60,986 nt of DNA from an uncultured Saprospiraceae bacterium (GTDB lineage Bacteria; Bacteroidota; Bacteroidia; Chitinophagales; Saprospiraceae). This document shows positions 18,079 to 26,316 of this stretch, piece after piece. How positions within the stretch are numbered: position 1 is the first letter of the stretch; each line of letters begins with the position of its first letter. The position numbers and the translations under genes are program-made. The stretch is taken from positions 1-60,986 of the forward strand of contig CALISO010000024.1 in the NCBI GenBank assembly GCA_938041445.1. Reading direction: 5' to 3'. Under the pieces are notes generated by a model. The model made no database searches. It saw only the letters and a program-made list of their open reading frames with translations, and was not told the origin of the DNA.

Positions 18079-18684
18079 ATGCGAAAACTTATGAGTCAAT
18101 CTAGACAACCTATCATACATCCATCCTATATCATTATGGTATTGGTATTAGCCGGTATCACAACATTATTCTTAGGATTTTCAGGAGCATACTTATATAA
18201 TAGATTTACAGTTGGTCTGACACCTATTCATCTTCCTTGGTTATTCTATTTGAATACATTCATCCTGCTCGCTAGTAGCTGGACACTTATTCAAGCTAAA
18301 AAGCAATACCTCATTGATGACACAGAGAAGTACAAATTGTTTCTAATCATTACTCTTGGGCTTACTATTCTATTTCTGTTAGCTCAGGTTGTCGCTTGGT
18401 ATCAGCTCTTTGCTCAGAATATCAGTTTGACTAGTGGCAATATGGCAGCCTATATGTACTTGATATCTGGGTTACACTTAGCCCATGTCATCGCAGGCAT
18501 ACCCTTCTTGAGCTACTTCATTTATATCGCAATCAAAAAAATGAAGTCACCTGTCAGTGTACTAGTTTACTTCTCTGACCCAGACAAAAAACGCAATCTT
18601 GATCTTTTGACTTGGTATTGGCACTTTCTTGACGGTTTGTGGATATATCTAGTCTTATTCTTCTTGATAAATTATCTATTTTAG
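18079..18684 (+). CDS. Heme-copper cytochrome oxidase subunit III
   Basis: The 201-residue protein has five membrane helices and the subunit III signatures: LFLGFSGAYLYNR in helix I, LISGLHLAHVIAG in helix III/IV and the ending YWHFLDGLWIYLVLFFLI. This is the short five-helix form common in bacteria. Subunit III supports proton uptake and stability of the terminal oxidase in the inner membrane. No other oxidase subunit lies in the window, so this is a stand-alone copy, possibly an accessory paralogue of one in the main cox operon. The start could be the ATG at 18079 or the Met five codons later (MSQSRQPIIHPSY). Confidence 0.88.
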   Translation: MRKLMSQSRQPIIHPSYIIMVLVLAGITTLFLGFSGAYLYNRFTVGLTPIHLPWLFYLNTFILLASSWTLIQAKKQYLIDDTEKYKLFLIITLGLTILFLLAQVVAWYQLFAQNISLTSGNMAAYMYLISGLHLAHVIAGIPFLSYFIYIAIKKMKSPVSVLVYFSDPDKKRNLDLLTWYWHFLDGLWIYLVLFFLINYLF

Positions 18685-18794
18685 AAAAATTTGGCTGGAT
18701 GTTTTAACTATAATATACTGACATTCAACGATATTCATATTATTTATTTTTTAAATAAAGTAGTCATTTAAGGTAACTTAGTTATAAAAGGGTG

Positions 18795-18803
18795 TACATT
18801 TGC
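18795..18803 (+). promoter_or_regulatory. Promoter -7 element (TACATTTGC) for the DEAD-box helicase gene
   Basis: This is a perfect TAnnTTTG plus C in the 205-base gap between the oxidase subunit III and helicase genes. Transcription would begin near 18810 and leave an 80-base leader, long for this genome. An imperfect inverted repeat (AAAGGGTG and CACCTTT) surrounds the element. Confidence 0.5.
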
Positions 18804-18889
18804 ACCTTTAACAACATTATAGTCTTACGTCAACTTTTGATACAAGTAGAGTTTGAAATAGTAGGGCAAAGAAATTTTTAATTGACGAA

Positions 18890-20170
18890 ATGAAGTTTAT
18901 TGACATGGATCTTAGTGATCCTATCCTAAAGGCGTTGGACCAAAAAGGTTACCATACGCCAACACCCATCCAAGCACAAGCCATTCCTAAAGTACTAGAT
19001 CGTGAAGACCTCCTCGGAGTAGCGCAGACTGGTACAGGGAAGACTGCAGCATTTTCTCTTCCAATAATTGAGCTGATTTATCAGATTGATGGGCCGGCAA
19101 GAAGAGACTCCCCTATTCGAAGTTTAATCGTTACTCCTACAAGAGAACTAGCGATACAGATAGGTGAAAATATTGATGCTTATGCAAAATATGCCAACAT
19201 CTCACATACTGTGATATTTGGTGGAGTAAAGCAACATAGCCAAGTGCAAGCGCTTAAGAGAGGTGCTCAGATTTTAGTAGCTACACCAGGAAGACTACTT
19301 GACTTAATTGATCAAGGTTACATCAGTTTAGACGATGTGAAGTTATTTGTCCTAGATGAAGCTGATCGTATGCTTGATATGGGATTCATCCATGATATCA
19401 AGAAGTTAATCAAGATGCTCCCAGAGCAGAGACAATCACTCTTTTTCTCGGCAACGATGCCTGATAACATTTTATCTTTGTCAAAGACGATTTTAGACAA
19501 TCCCATCAAGGTAGAAGTAACGCCTAAGTCTTCTACAGCAGAAACTGTAGAGCAATGTGTATATTTTACTAACAAGCCAACTAAGTTCAAGCTACTTGTC
19601 CACATCATTGAAGAAAGAGGAATTGATCAAGTATTAGTATTTAGTAGGACTAAGCATGGTGCGGATAAGATTGTACGAAGCTTGAAGAAAGCAAATCTGT
19701 CTGCTGCTGCGATACACGGGAACAAAAGCCAAAATCAAAGACAAGCAGCTTTGAAGAACTTCAAGAATGGTAAGGTCACGATTCTTGTTGCAACTGATAT
19801 CGCAGCTAGAGGTATTGATATTGACAAGCTGAACTATGTGATCAACTATGATGTACCAAATGTCCCTGAGACATATGTACATAGAATTGGTAGATCAGGA
19901 AGAGCAGGTGAATCAGGTATTGCAATATCTATTGCTGAGCCAGAAGAAAATGCTTACATCAGAGAAGTCGAGAAGCTAACTAAGCAATCTATTCCTGTTG
20001 AGAATAACCATCCCTATCCTCAGACTGACAAGCCAATGACAAATGCTGAGAAGAAGGAATTCGAAAAAGAAAAGCAACGTAGAAAGCAAGAGTACTTTGC
20101 CAACCGCAAGAAGAACGGAGGAGGTAGAGGTAGAAACTCTAGCAATAAAAAAAGGATGTCTTACTCATAG
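18890..20170 (+). CDS. DEAD-box ATP-dependent RNA helicase (RhlE-like)
   Basis: The 426-residue helicase has all the core motifs: Q motif (PTPIQAQAIP), motif I AQTGTGKT (45-52), PTRELA, TPGR, DEAD at 156-159, SAT in FFSATMP, then ATDIAARGIDI and HRIGRSGRAG in the second RecA-like domain. The short, very basic tail (KKNGGGRGRNSSNKKRMS) is typical of RhlE-type proteins that bind RNA nonspecifically. It probably remodels rRNA or mRNA during ribosome assembly or cold growth. The long leader fits post-transcriptional control. The final codons form part of a hairpin that looks like the terminator of the convergent DUF4197 gene. Confidence 0.95.
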   Translation: MKFIDMDLSDPILKALDQKGYHTPTPIQAQAIPKVLDREDLLGVAQTGTGKTAAFSLPIIELIYQIDGPARRDSPIRSLIVTPTRELAIQIGENIDAYAKYANISHTVIFGGVKQHSQVQALKRGAQILVATPGRLLDLIDQGYISLDDVKLFVLDEADRMLDMGFIHDIKKLIKMLPEQRQSLFFSATMPDNILSLSKTILDNPIKVEVTPKSSTAETVEQCVYFTNKPTKFKLLVHIIEERGIDQVLVFSRTKHGADKIVRSLKKANLSAAAIHGNKSQNQRQAALKNFKNGKVTILVATDIAARGIDIDKLNYVINYDVPNVPETYVHRIGRSGRAGESGIAISIAEPEENAYIREVEKLTKQSIPVENNHPYPQTDKPMTNAEKKEFEKEKQRRKQEYFANRKKNGGGRGRNSSNKKRMSYS

Positions 20171-20180
20171 TAAGACACCC
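20145..20180 (-). terminator. Minus-strand terminator embedded in the last codons of the helicase gene
   Basis: Bases 20157-20164 pair with 20170-20177 around the loop TCATA, with two further G-C pairs beyond one mismatch. Read on the minus strand, the hairpin is followed by seven T (complement of the A run at 20147-20153). On the plus strand no T run follows. It therefore serves the convergent DUF4197 gene, which stops at 20236, and it includes the helicase stop codon at 20168-20170. Confidence 0.7.
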
Positions 20181-20235
20181 CAATACAATAGCTCTATAAG
20201 TGTTTATTTAGATCTTATTGTATTTTACTTTCTAC

Positions 20236-20946
20236 CTAATCTTGTTGTGCAAATACATTTCTAAGAAGCTCTGTTGTCCGTTGGTTGATATCAGTCCGGA
20301 TACCTTCTTCCTTTTTTGCAATTAAGCCGAATAATCCATCAAGTGCTCTTTCAGTAATGAAGTCACTGATGTCTGGATTCTTCTTTTCTACTAGTGGGAG
20401 TGTATTATACTTTGTTACGACATCAGAGTATAGATCTAGTGCTCCTACTTTATTCAATGAATTCACGATCACTGGCTGAAACTCTCTATACAACGCTGTA
20501 TGTGTTTTTCTATCTAAGTACGTAGTTGCCGCATTATTATTTCCTTTCAAGATATTCATTGCATCATCAAATGTGATAGAAGTAATCGCATTGACGAATA
20601 TCGGCCCTGCCTTTGTAGCTGCATCTTCTGCTGCTGTATTGATTTTCTTGATGATATTCGCTTCAATGTTCTGGAATCCCGGAACCTTTGATACGACATT
20701 AATCACTTTCTGTGCCTCTTCAGGGAGCAATATTTTATAGATACCATTGAGATAGCCTCCTTGAGCTGATAATTGCTTCACACTACTATCTACTCCGAAG
20801 TCTAGAGCTTGCTTAAGGCCATCTGCTACAGAAAATTGCCCTGCAGTACTAGTGCTATTGAGTATGTCTATCGCCCGTTGGACTGATGTAGGATCACAGC
20901 CAACTAAGGTGAGTGTTAAGAACATTATTGATAAATACTTGTACAT
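20236..20946 (-). CDS. DUF4197 lipoprotein
   Basis: The 236-residue protein has a lipoprotein signal (LTLTLVGC, Cys17 as lipid-attached residue) and the all-helical DUF4197 body. The body includes GLKQALDFGVDSSVKQLS near the start, LLPEEAQKV, ITSITFDDAMNILKG and DISDFITERALDGLFGLIA near the end. Function is unknown for the family; it should sit in the periplasm on a membrane. A TACCTTTG element lies 40 bases upstream, and a hairpin terminator overlaps the convergent helicase gene. Confidence 0.9.
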   Translation of the reverse strand: MYKYLSIMFLTLTLVGCDPTSVQRAIDILNSTSTAGQFSVADGLKQALDFGVDSSVKQLSAQGGYLNGIYKILLPEEAQKVINVVSKVPGFQNIEANIIKKINTAAEDAATKAGPIFVNAITSITFDDAMNILKGNNNAATTYLDRKTHTALYREFQPVIVNSLNKVGALDLYSDVVTKYNTLPLVEKKNPDISDFITERALDGLFGLIAKKEEGIRTDINQRTTELLRNVFAQQD

Positions 20947-20985
20947 AATATTATAAATTTATTTAATATGATTTTCATTTCATTT

Positions 20986-20993
20986 CAAAGGTA
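20986..20993 (-). promoter_or_regulatory. Promoter -7 element (TACCTTTG) for the DUF4197 gene
   Basis: The minus strand reads TACCTTTG, 40 bases upstream of the ATG at 20946. It is a full TAnnTTTG match and implies a leader of about 30 bases. Confidence 0.45.
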
Positions 20994-21042
20994 TAACGAT
21001 TATTAAGACATAAATAAATCAAAACAAGTCGTTAAAAATGGA

Positions 21043-21396
21043 TTAAAACTTCATTGTAATGACACTGTACTTCACTCTACCACCGAGTTGGGGTGTTGCC
21101 TTCTTTAAGACTACAGTTGCTGAAGAGATATTCTTCCAATGGGTCTTAATCTCGTCTAATATGCGTGCTGCTACTGTTTCTAGCAGCAATTGTGTGTCCT
21201 TCATTTGTCTTGAGCACAGTAAATAGAGATCTTCATAGTTGAGTGTATCATTGATATCGTCATCAGAAGAATCAAAGCTATCGACATCACAAGAGACAGT
21301 TAGATAAAAGTCATTGCCCATTTTCCTTTCTTCTTCATAAAATCCATGAAATGCATAGAAATGCATATCCTCAAGTGCAATCGTCGTTTGATACAT
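21043..21396 (-). CDS. folB: Dihydroneopterin aldolase
   Basis: FolB cleaves 7,8-dihydroneopterin to 6-hydroxymethyl-dihydropterin and glycolaldehyde in folate synthesis. The protein of about 117 residues has the family's normal length and motifs: MHFYAFHGFYEEERKMGNDF at the N-terminus (Glu of the active site), DTLNYEDLY, LLLETVAARILDEI and a C-terminal KKATPQLGGRVKYSVI that carries the catalytic lysine. I chose the ATG at 21396 (MYQTTIALEDMHFYAFHG). An open frame extends 11 codons further, but those residues do not look conserved. It is divergent from the glutaryl-CoA dehydrogenase gene. Confidence 0.94.
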   Translation of the reverse strand: MYQTTIALEDMHFYAFHGFYEEERKMGNDFYLTVSCDVDSFDSSDDDINDTLNYEDLYLLCSRQMKDTQLLLETVAARILDEIKTHWKNISSATVVLKKATPQLGGRVKYSVITMKF

Positions 21397-21457
21397 ATCT
21401 TTTATATATAATTTGTGTAAAAATAGCATCTAATAGTAAACTATTGAATACTTAATT

Positions 21458-21465
21458 TACTTTTG
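21458..21465 (+). promoter_or_regulatory. Promoter -7 element (TACTTTTG) for the acyl-CoA dehydrogenase gene
   Basis: This full TAnnTTTG match lies 33 bases upstream of the ATG at 21498, in the divergent gap with folB. No well-placed -33 element was seen. Confidence 0.4.
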
Positions 21466-21497
21466 AATAATATCTAACTACTTAACCTAAATACGAT

Positions 21498-22712
21498 ATG
21501 GGAGCGATCACATCAAATGGTGTACACAAGCAAGTCAAAACTGACCTATATGAGCATCACGATTACTATAACATAGATGACCTTCTCGAAGAAGAACACC
21601 TCATGGCCAGAGAAGCCATAAAGGATTGGGTCAAAAAAGAAGTAAGTCCAATAATCGAGCACCACGCTAATGAGGCAACTTGCCCGACACATCTGTTCAA
21701 GGCACTAGGTGATATAGGTGCATATGGCCCTAGCCTACCGCTTGAGTATGGTGGTGGAGGTATGGACGATATCACATACGGCATCATTATGCAAGAGCTT
21801 GAGAGAGGTGATAGTGGTATAAGAAGTATGGCATCAGTACAAGGTTCTCTTGTGATGTACCCTATATGGAAATTTGGCTCTGAAGAGCAAAAACAAAAAT
21901 ACCTACCAAAATTAGGTAGCGGAGAGATGATAGGCTGTTTTGGATTAACTGAGCCGGATCACGGAAGTAATCCTGCTGGGATGACGACAAACTTCACTGA
22001 AGATGGTGAAGACATTATCTTGAATGGTGCTAAAATGTGGATTACGAACTCACCTGTTGCTGATGTCGCAGTTGTATGGGCAAAAGATCCAGAAGGTAAA
22101 ATCAGAGGAGTAATTGTTGATACAGATTCAGAAGGATTCTCCGCTCCAGAGATCCACGGAAAGTGGTCGCTTAGAGCTTCTATTACCGGCGAACTAGTAT
22201 TCGAAAATGTCAGAGTCCCTAAGTCTAATATTCTTCCCAATGTCAAAGGTCTTAAAGGACCGCTAAGCTGTCTTTCAAAAGCGAGATATGGCATCGCATG
22301 GGGAGCAATAGGAGCTGCGCTTGATTGCTATGATTCAGCTCTAAGGTATTCTAAGCAAAGAGAACAATTTGGTAAGCCAATCGGTGGATTTCAGCTTACA
22401 CAAAAGAAACTTGCTGAAATGATTACAGAGATCACGAAGGCTCAATTAATGGTCTGGAGACTTGGAAAGTTGATGGTCGATGGGAAGGCAACTCCATCTC
22501 AGATCTCAATGGCTAAGCGGAACAGTTGCAATATGGCACTCAATGTCGCTAGAGAAGCAAGACAGATTCACGGTGGTATGGGTATTACTAATGAATACTC
22601 CATTATGAGACATATGATGAATCTTGAGACAGTATTGACCTATGAAGGAACACACGATATCCATTTGTTAATAACTGGTTACGATGTGACAGGGATAAAC
22701 GCTTTTGGATAA
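21498..22712 (+). CDS. Acyl-CoA dehydrogenase, probably glutaryl-CoA dehydrogenase
   Basis: This FAD-dependent dehydrogenase of 404 residues has the acyl-CoA dehydrogenase signatures CFGLTEPDHGSNP, WITNSPVADV, QREQFGKPIG and ARQIHGGMGI. The segment RSMASVQGSLVMYPI and the catalytic-base motif YEGTHDIHLLITG (Glu383) are those of glutaryl-CoA dehydrogenases, which oxidise and decarboxylate glutaryl-CoA to crotonyl-CoA in lysine and tryptophan breakdown. The match to that subfamily is from memory, so a broader acyl-CoA dehydrogenase remains possible. It appears to be transcribed alone, with a promoter element at 21458 and a palindrome just after the stop codon. Confidence 0.85.
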   Translation: MGAITSNGVHKQVKTDLYEHHDYYNIDDLLEEEHLMAREAIKDWVKKEVSPIIEHHANEATCPTHLFKALGDIGAYGPSLPLEYGGGGMDDITYGIIMQELERGDSGIRSMASVQGSLVMYPIWKFGSEEQKQKYLPKLGSGEMIGCFGLTEPDHGSNPAGMTTNFTEDGEDIILNGAKMWITNSPVADVAVVWAKDPEGKIRGVIVDTDSEGFSAPEIHGKWSLRASITGELVFENVRVPKSNILPNVKGLKGPLSCLSKARYGIAWGAIGAALDCYDSALRYSKQREQFGKPIGGFQLTQKKLAEMITEITKAQLMVWRLGKLMVDGKATPSQISMAKRNSCNMALNVAREARQIHGGMGITNEYSIMRHMMNLETVLTYEGTHDIHLLITGYDVTGINAFG

Positions 22713-22748
22713 TTAAACGTTTAATCTTTCAAATAGCCACTCTCAGAA

Positions 22749-24128
22749 ATGCAAAAACTGTTCTTTTTAACTTCGGGATTTATATCCTTAATAGCTACAT
22801 TTTTCAGCTTAATTGCTAGCCCAACCAGCTTATCTAGCCAAGAGGTTGTTCTGTTAAAAAACCCCTCATTTGAAGGTGTGGTAAGGCAAGGTGGTGCATT
22901 TTTCTACTTGGATGATTGGATTGATTGTGGACAGTTTAAGTCAAAACGAAGGACCGCTCCTGATATACATCCAGGTAATTTTTGGGGTAATTCCCAAACA
23001 AAGGCGGGCATAGACATGCCACCTTCGGCTGGTAGAACATATCTAGGTATGGTTGCGAGAGACGACGGTACTTATGAGTCCGTCTCACAACAACTGGATG
23101 GATGGTTGAAAGAAGATCAATGCTATATTTTTTCTGTTGACATGTTACGTTCTTTAGAATATTGGTCTGGGCTACCTGATAGACTAGATCAGACGAAAGT
23201 CAACTTCAAAGAACCAGCTGTGCTGAGAGTCTGGGGCAGCAATTCCGTTTGTTGGCATGATACAAGATATGGAGCACCTGAGCTCTTAGTAGAGTCTGCA
23301 TCAGTAAAAAACACCAAGGAATGGCAGACAAATATCTTTATGATTAAGCCCAAGAAAGATTATAAGTTTGTCACCTTAGAAGTATTCTACAAGACTCCTA
23401 CAGATTCAGGATATAATGGGCACATATTAGTTGACAATGCTAGTGATTTTGTACCTATTGAATGTGATGACGAAGATGTTGTAATGGAGTTCTATGAAGA
23501 ACGAGAACAAATTAACCGAGTTAACAAAAAGAAGATAAAGAAAAAACAAGCTGAGTTGATTGCAAAGCAAGAGAAAAAAGATAATACAAAGAACAACGTT
23601 GACAAGCCAAAAAAGGAAGACATAGAACAGCCCATTACCGATATCGTCTCCACCACACCATCACCTGACAACCAAGCAGTCAAGAAAGAAGCACCATTAC
23701 AAACTCAAAAAACACAGCCAAAAAAGGCTGTAAAAACTGAGCCAAAAATCCTGACAAAACTTAATAAAAAGAATCTCTCTGTAGGGCAGACGGTCAAAAT
23801 TGAAAAATTATACTTTAGACAAGATACTACCCTATTCAAAAACAATTCTGTAGAAGTACTAACTGAACTGGCAGACTTCCTTAATGCAAACAAATCAGTA
23901 CAAATTGAAATTGGCGGTCACACTAATGGGATACCAGATCATGACTATTGTGATGCCTTATCGCTTGCAAGAGCAGATACAGTAGCTGACTACCTCATCT
24001 CTCAAGGTGTTGATCCAAAATCATTAAAAACTAAAGGCTACGGTAAGCGTAAGCCAGTAGCATCAAATAATTCTGTCGCTGGCAGAGCTCTCAACCAACG
24101 GGTTGAAATTACAATCCTTCAGATATAA
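22749..24128 (+). CDS. OmpA-family protein with N-terminal beta-sandwich and Lys-rich linker
   Basis: The 459-residue protein starts with a signal peptide (LFFLTSGFISLIATFFSLIA). A domain of about 210 residues begins LLKNPSFEG and includes AGRTYLGMVARDDGTYES, resembling carbohydrate-binding or galactose-binding beta-sandwiches. A charged linker (about 250-340), rich in Lys, Pro, Thr and Gln, follows. The C-terminal OmpA domain (about 345-459) shows LYFRQDTTLF, GGHTNGIPDHDYC, LSLARADTVADYL and GYGKRKPVASN, which bind peptidoglycan. It probably tethers the outer membrane or a surface structure to the cell wall. The N-terminal ligand is unknown. Confidence 0.85.
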   Translation: MQKLFFLTSGFISLIATFFSLIASPTSLSSQEVVLLKNPSFEGVVRQGGAFFYLDDWIDCGQFKSKRRTAPDIHPGNFWGNSQTKAGIDMPPSAGRTYLGMVARDDGTYESVSQQLDGWLKEDQCYIFSVDMLRSLEYWSGLPDRLDQTKVNFKEPAVLRVWGSNSVCWHDTRYGAPELLVESASVKNTKEWQTNIFMIKPKKDYKFVTLEVFYKTPTDSGYNGHILVDNASDFVPIECDDEDVVMEFYEEREQINRVNKKKIKKKQAELIAKQEKKDNTKNNVDKPKKEDIEQPITDIVSTTPSPDNQAVKKEAPLQTQKTQPKKAVKTEPKILTKLNKKNLSVGQTVKIEKLYFRQDTTLFKNNSVEVLTELADFLNANKSVQIEIGGHTNGIPDHDYCDALSLARADTVADYLISQGVDPKSLKTKGYGKRKPVASNNSVAGRALNQRVEITILQI

Positions 24129-24230
24129 CCTCTTAAATTTAATCGTTAGTCGTGGATACTACAATATACTTAACGACTGAATAAAACATACTCCTCATCT
24201 GTATGGTTATGATTTATATTTACCCTTACT

Positions 24231-25256
24231 ATGAATAGATATCTAGACATCATTATCAATGGTTATCAAGGCTACGCTAACCACTTATGGAATCAAATTG
24301 TATCTCCTGACTGGAAAAGTTATTTTTATTGGTTAATAGGTGTCTCATTAGTGTTCTTTATTCTAGAAGTCGTCATTCCTTGGCGGAAGAATCAGAAGAT
24401 TCTCCGACAGGACTTTTTCCTTGACATCTTCTATATGTTTTTCAATTTTTTCATCTTTTGGGTAATCATTTACGCTGCAGCTTCAGATTTGATAGTTGAC
24501 CTTTTCAACAATGGGATCATTGCAGTCACTGGATTCGACTTACAACAAAGTAATCCACTTAGAAATCTACCATTGTGGGGTATCTTGATCATTGGATTTT
24601 TTGTGAGGGACTTTGTTCAGTGGTGGATTCATCGATTGCTCCATCGAGTAGAATGGCTATGGAATTTTCACAAAGTTCACCATAGTGTTCAGGAGATGGG
24701 ATTTGCTGCACATCTGAGATACCACTGGATGGAAACGATAGTTTACAGAAGCCTAGAATATATTCCATTAGCACTCTTAGGTATTGGGCTACACGATTTT
24801 TTCATCATTCATATATTCACTCTGAGTTGGGGACACTACAATCATGCAAATGTTAGCATTTCGCCCAAGATTACAGGCGGTATTGTCGGTTTACTCATTA
24901 GCAGTGTAGTTGCTTTTGGCTTTTTTGAATTTGACTTGATTACAATCAATACATCACTAGGTCAGATCATCACTTTGCTTGTTGGTAGCCTAGTTGGAGC
25001 CTTTGGATTAAGCTTGGTTATGCCGAAGTTATTCAACAGTCCTGAAATGCATATATGGCACCATGTTGAAGAATTACCTGAAGGAGAAAATTATGGTGTC
25101 AATTTTGGCCTTACCTTAGCGATATGGGATTACATTTTTGGAACTAATTATATCCCACATTCAGGTAAGGATATCAAACTTGGTTTTCCAGGTGTCAGCG
25201 ACTTCCCTACCACATTTGGCCAACAGTCAACTTATGGCATAACAAAAACAAAGTAA
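24231..25256 (+). CDS. Fatty acid hydroxylase / sterol desaturase superfamily membrane protein
   Basis: This di-iron membrane oxygenase (341 residues) carries the histidine boxes of the superfamily: HRLLH, HKVHH, then HYNHAN and the final HIWHHVEE. Several hydrophobic helices surround them. Members hydroxylate or desaturate lipids; in Bacteroidota, targets such as sphingolipids or hydroxy fatty acids are plausible but cannot be told from the sequence. It is the first gene of a tight run with anmK (4-base gap) and an epimerase-like gene. Confidence 0.9.
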   Translation: MNRYLDIIINGYQGYANHLWNQIVSPDWKSYFYWLIGVSLVFFILEVVIPWRKNQKILRQDFFLDIFYMFFNFFIFWVIIYAAASDLIVDLFNNGIIAVTGFDLQQSNPLRNLPLWGILIIGFFVRDFVQWWIHRLLHRVEWLWNFHKVHHSVQEMGFAAHLRYHWMETIVYRSLEYIPLALLGIGLHDFFIIHIFTLSWGHYNHANVSISPKITGGIVGLLISSVVAFGFFEFDLITINTSLGQIITLLVGSLVGAFGLSLVMPKLFNSPEMHIWHHVEELPEGENYGVNFGLTLAIWDYIFGTNYIPHSGKDIKLGFPGVSDFPTTFGQQSTYGITKTK

Positions 25257-25260
25257 ATAG

Positions 25261-26316
25261 ATGATTATACTAGGAGTGATGAGTGGGAGTTCTCTAGATG
25301 GATTAGACATCGCTGCCTATAATATAAATCAAGACACTGAAGATTCTAATCCAATTATTGACCGACTAGCCGGAGTAACTGTCAAGTATAATCACATCAG
25401 GACAATGCTTGAAAGAGCAAGCGATAGGAGTTCTCTCAAAGAGATTCTCGTGCTCGAATACGATTACAGCAAGTGGGTAGCCGACCAAATTATAGCTCAG
25501 ATTGCCGTAATGAAGATCAAGCCAGACTATCTATCTGTCCATGGTCATACAGTGACACATTTACCAGATAGGCATATGACATTTCAAATCGGTCATGGTG
25601 GCATCATTGCATCATTAACTGACATTCCCACGGTGACAGACTTCAGAAGAGGTGATATGGCACTCAAAGGCAAAGGCACACCGCTTACTCCAGTTCTTGA
25701 TATGCTAGAATACAACCAATATGGCTTAGTCATCAACCTAGGCGGCATTTGTAATGTAAGTTATGGTCTTGATGGCAAGCGATATGGTTACGACCTATTT
25801 CCGTGTAATCAAGTATTTAATCACTTTGCTAAGAAGTATGGTCGGGATTATGATGTTGATGGCAAATTAGCCCAAGAGGGCAAGATGGATGAAGCCCTTT
25901 ACAAGTCCTTGATCACACATAGATTGTTGATTGATCAAAAACCTCAAGCGATTGACAATAGTTGGATAAGACATAAGTTTATACCGGAGATTGAATACTA
26001 CAACTCATCAGATAAAGATAAGCTGTATACCTTCACTTGTGCTGTTGCAAAAGTCATTGCAACTCATGCAGAAAAATTGGGTGTAGAAACAGTATTCATC
26101 ACAGGAGGTGGCATCCATAATGACTTCCTCAAGGCTCAGATTACCTACCAGTTAGGAGAGAAAAAACTTATTGTTCCTAATGCAGCCGAAACAGACTTTA
26201 AGGAATGTAGACTTATGGCACTACTCGCCTATTATCGAGTCACTGGAAGAGATAATATCTTAGCAACTGTCACTGGTGCATCACGTAACTCTATCGGAGG
26301 AGCAGTTTATCTATGA
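25261..26316 (+). CDS. anmK: Anhydro-N-acetylmuramic acid kinase
   Basis: AnmK converts anhydro-MurNAc plus ATP to MurNAc-6-phosphate, using water to open the 1,6-anhydro ring, during peptidoglycan recycling. The 351-residue protein shows the family motifs GVMSGSSLDGLDIA at the start, HGHTVTHLP, DFRRGDMALKGKGTPLTP, NLGGICNVSY and FITGGGIHNDFL, consistent with the sugar-kinase fold. Its product is the substrate of MurQ, encoded at 42915. It overlaps the next gene by 4 bases (ATGA). Confidence 0.96.
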   Translation: MIILGVMSGSSLDGLDIAAYNINQDTEDSNPIIDRLAGVTVKYNHIRTMLERASDRSSLKEILVLEYDYSKWVADQIIAQIAVMKIKPDYLSVHGHTVTHLPDRHMTFQIGHGGIIASLTDIPTVTDFRRGDMALKGKGTPLTPVLDMLEYNQYGLVINLGGICNVSYGLDGKRYGYDLFPCNQVFNHFAKKYGRDYDVDGKLAQEGKMDEALYKSLITHRLLIDQKPQAIDNSWIRHKFIPEIEYYNSSDKDKLYTFTCAVAKVIATHAEKLGVETVFITGGGIHNDFLKAQITYQLGEKKLIVPNAAETDFKECRLMALLAYYRVTGRDNILATVTGASRNSIGGAVYL

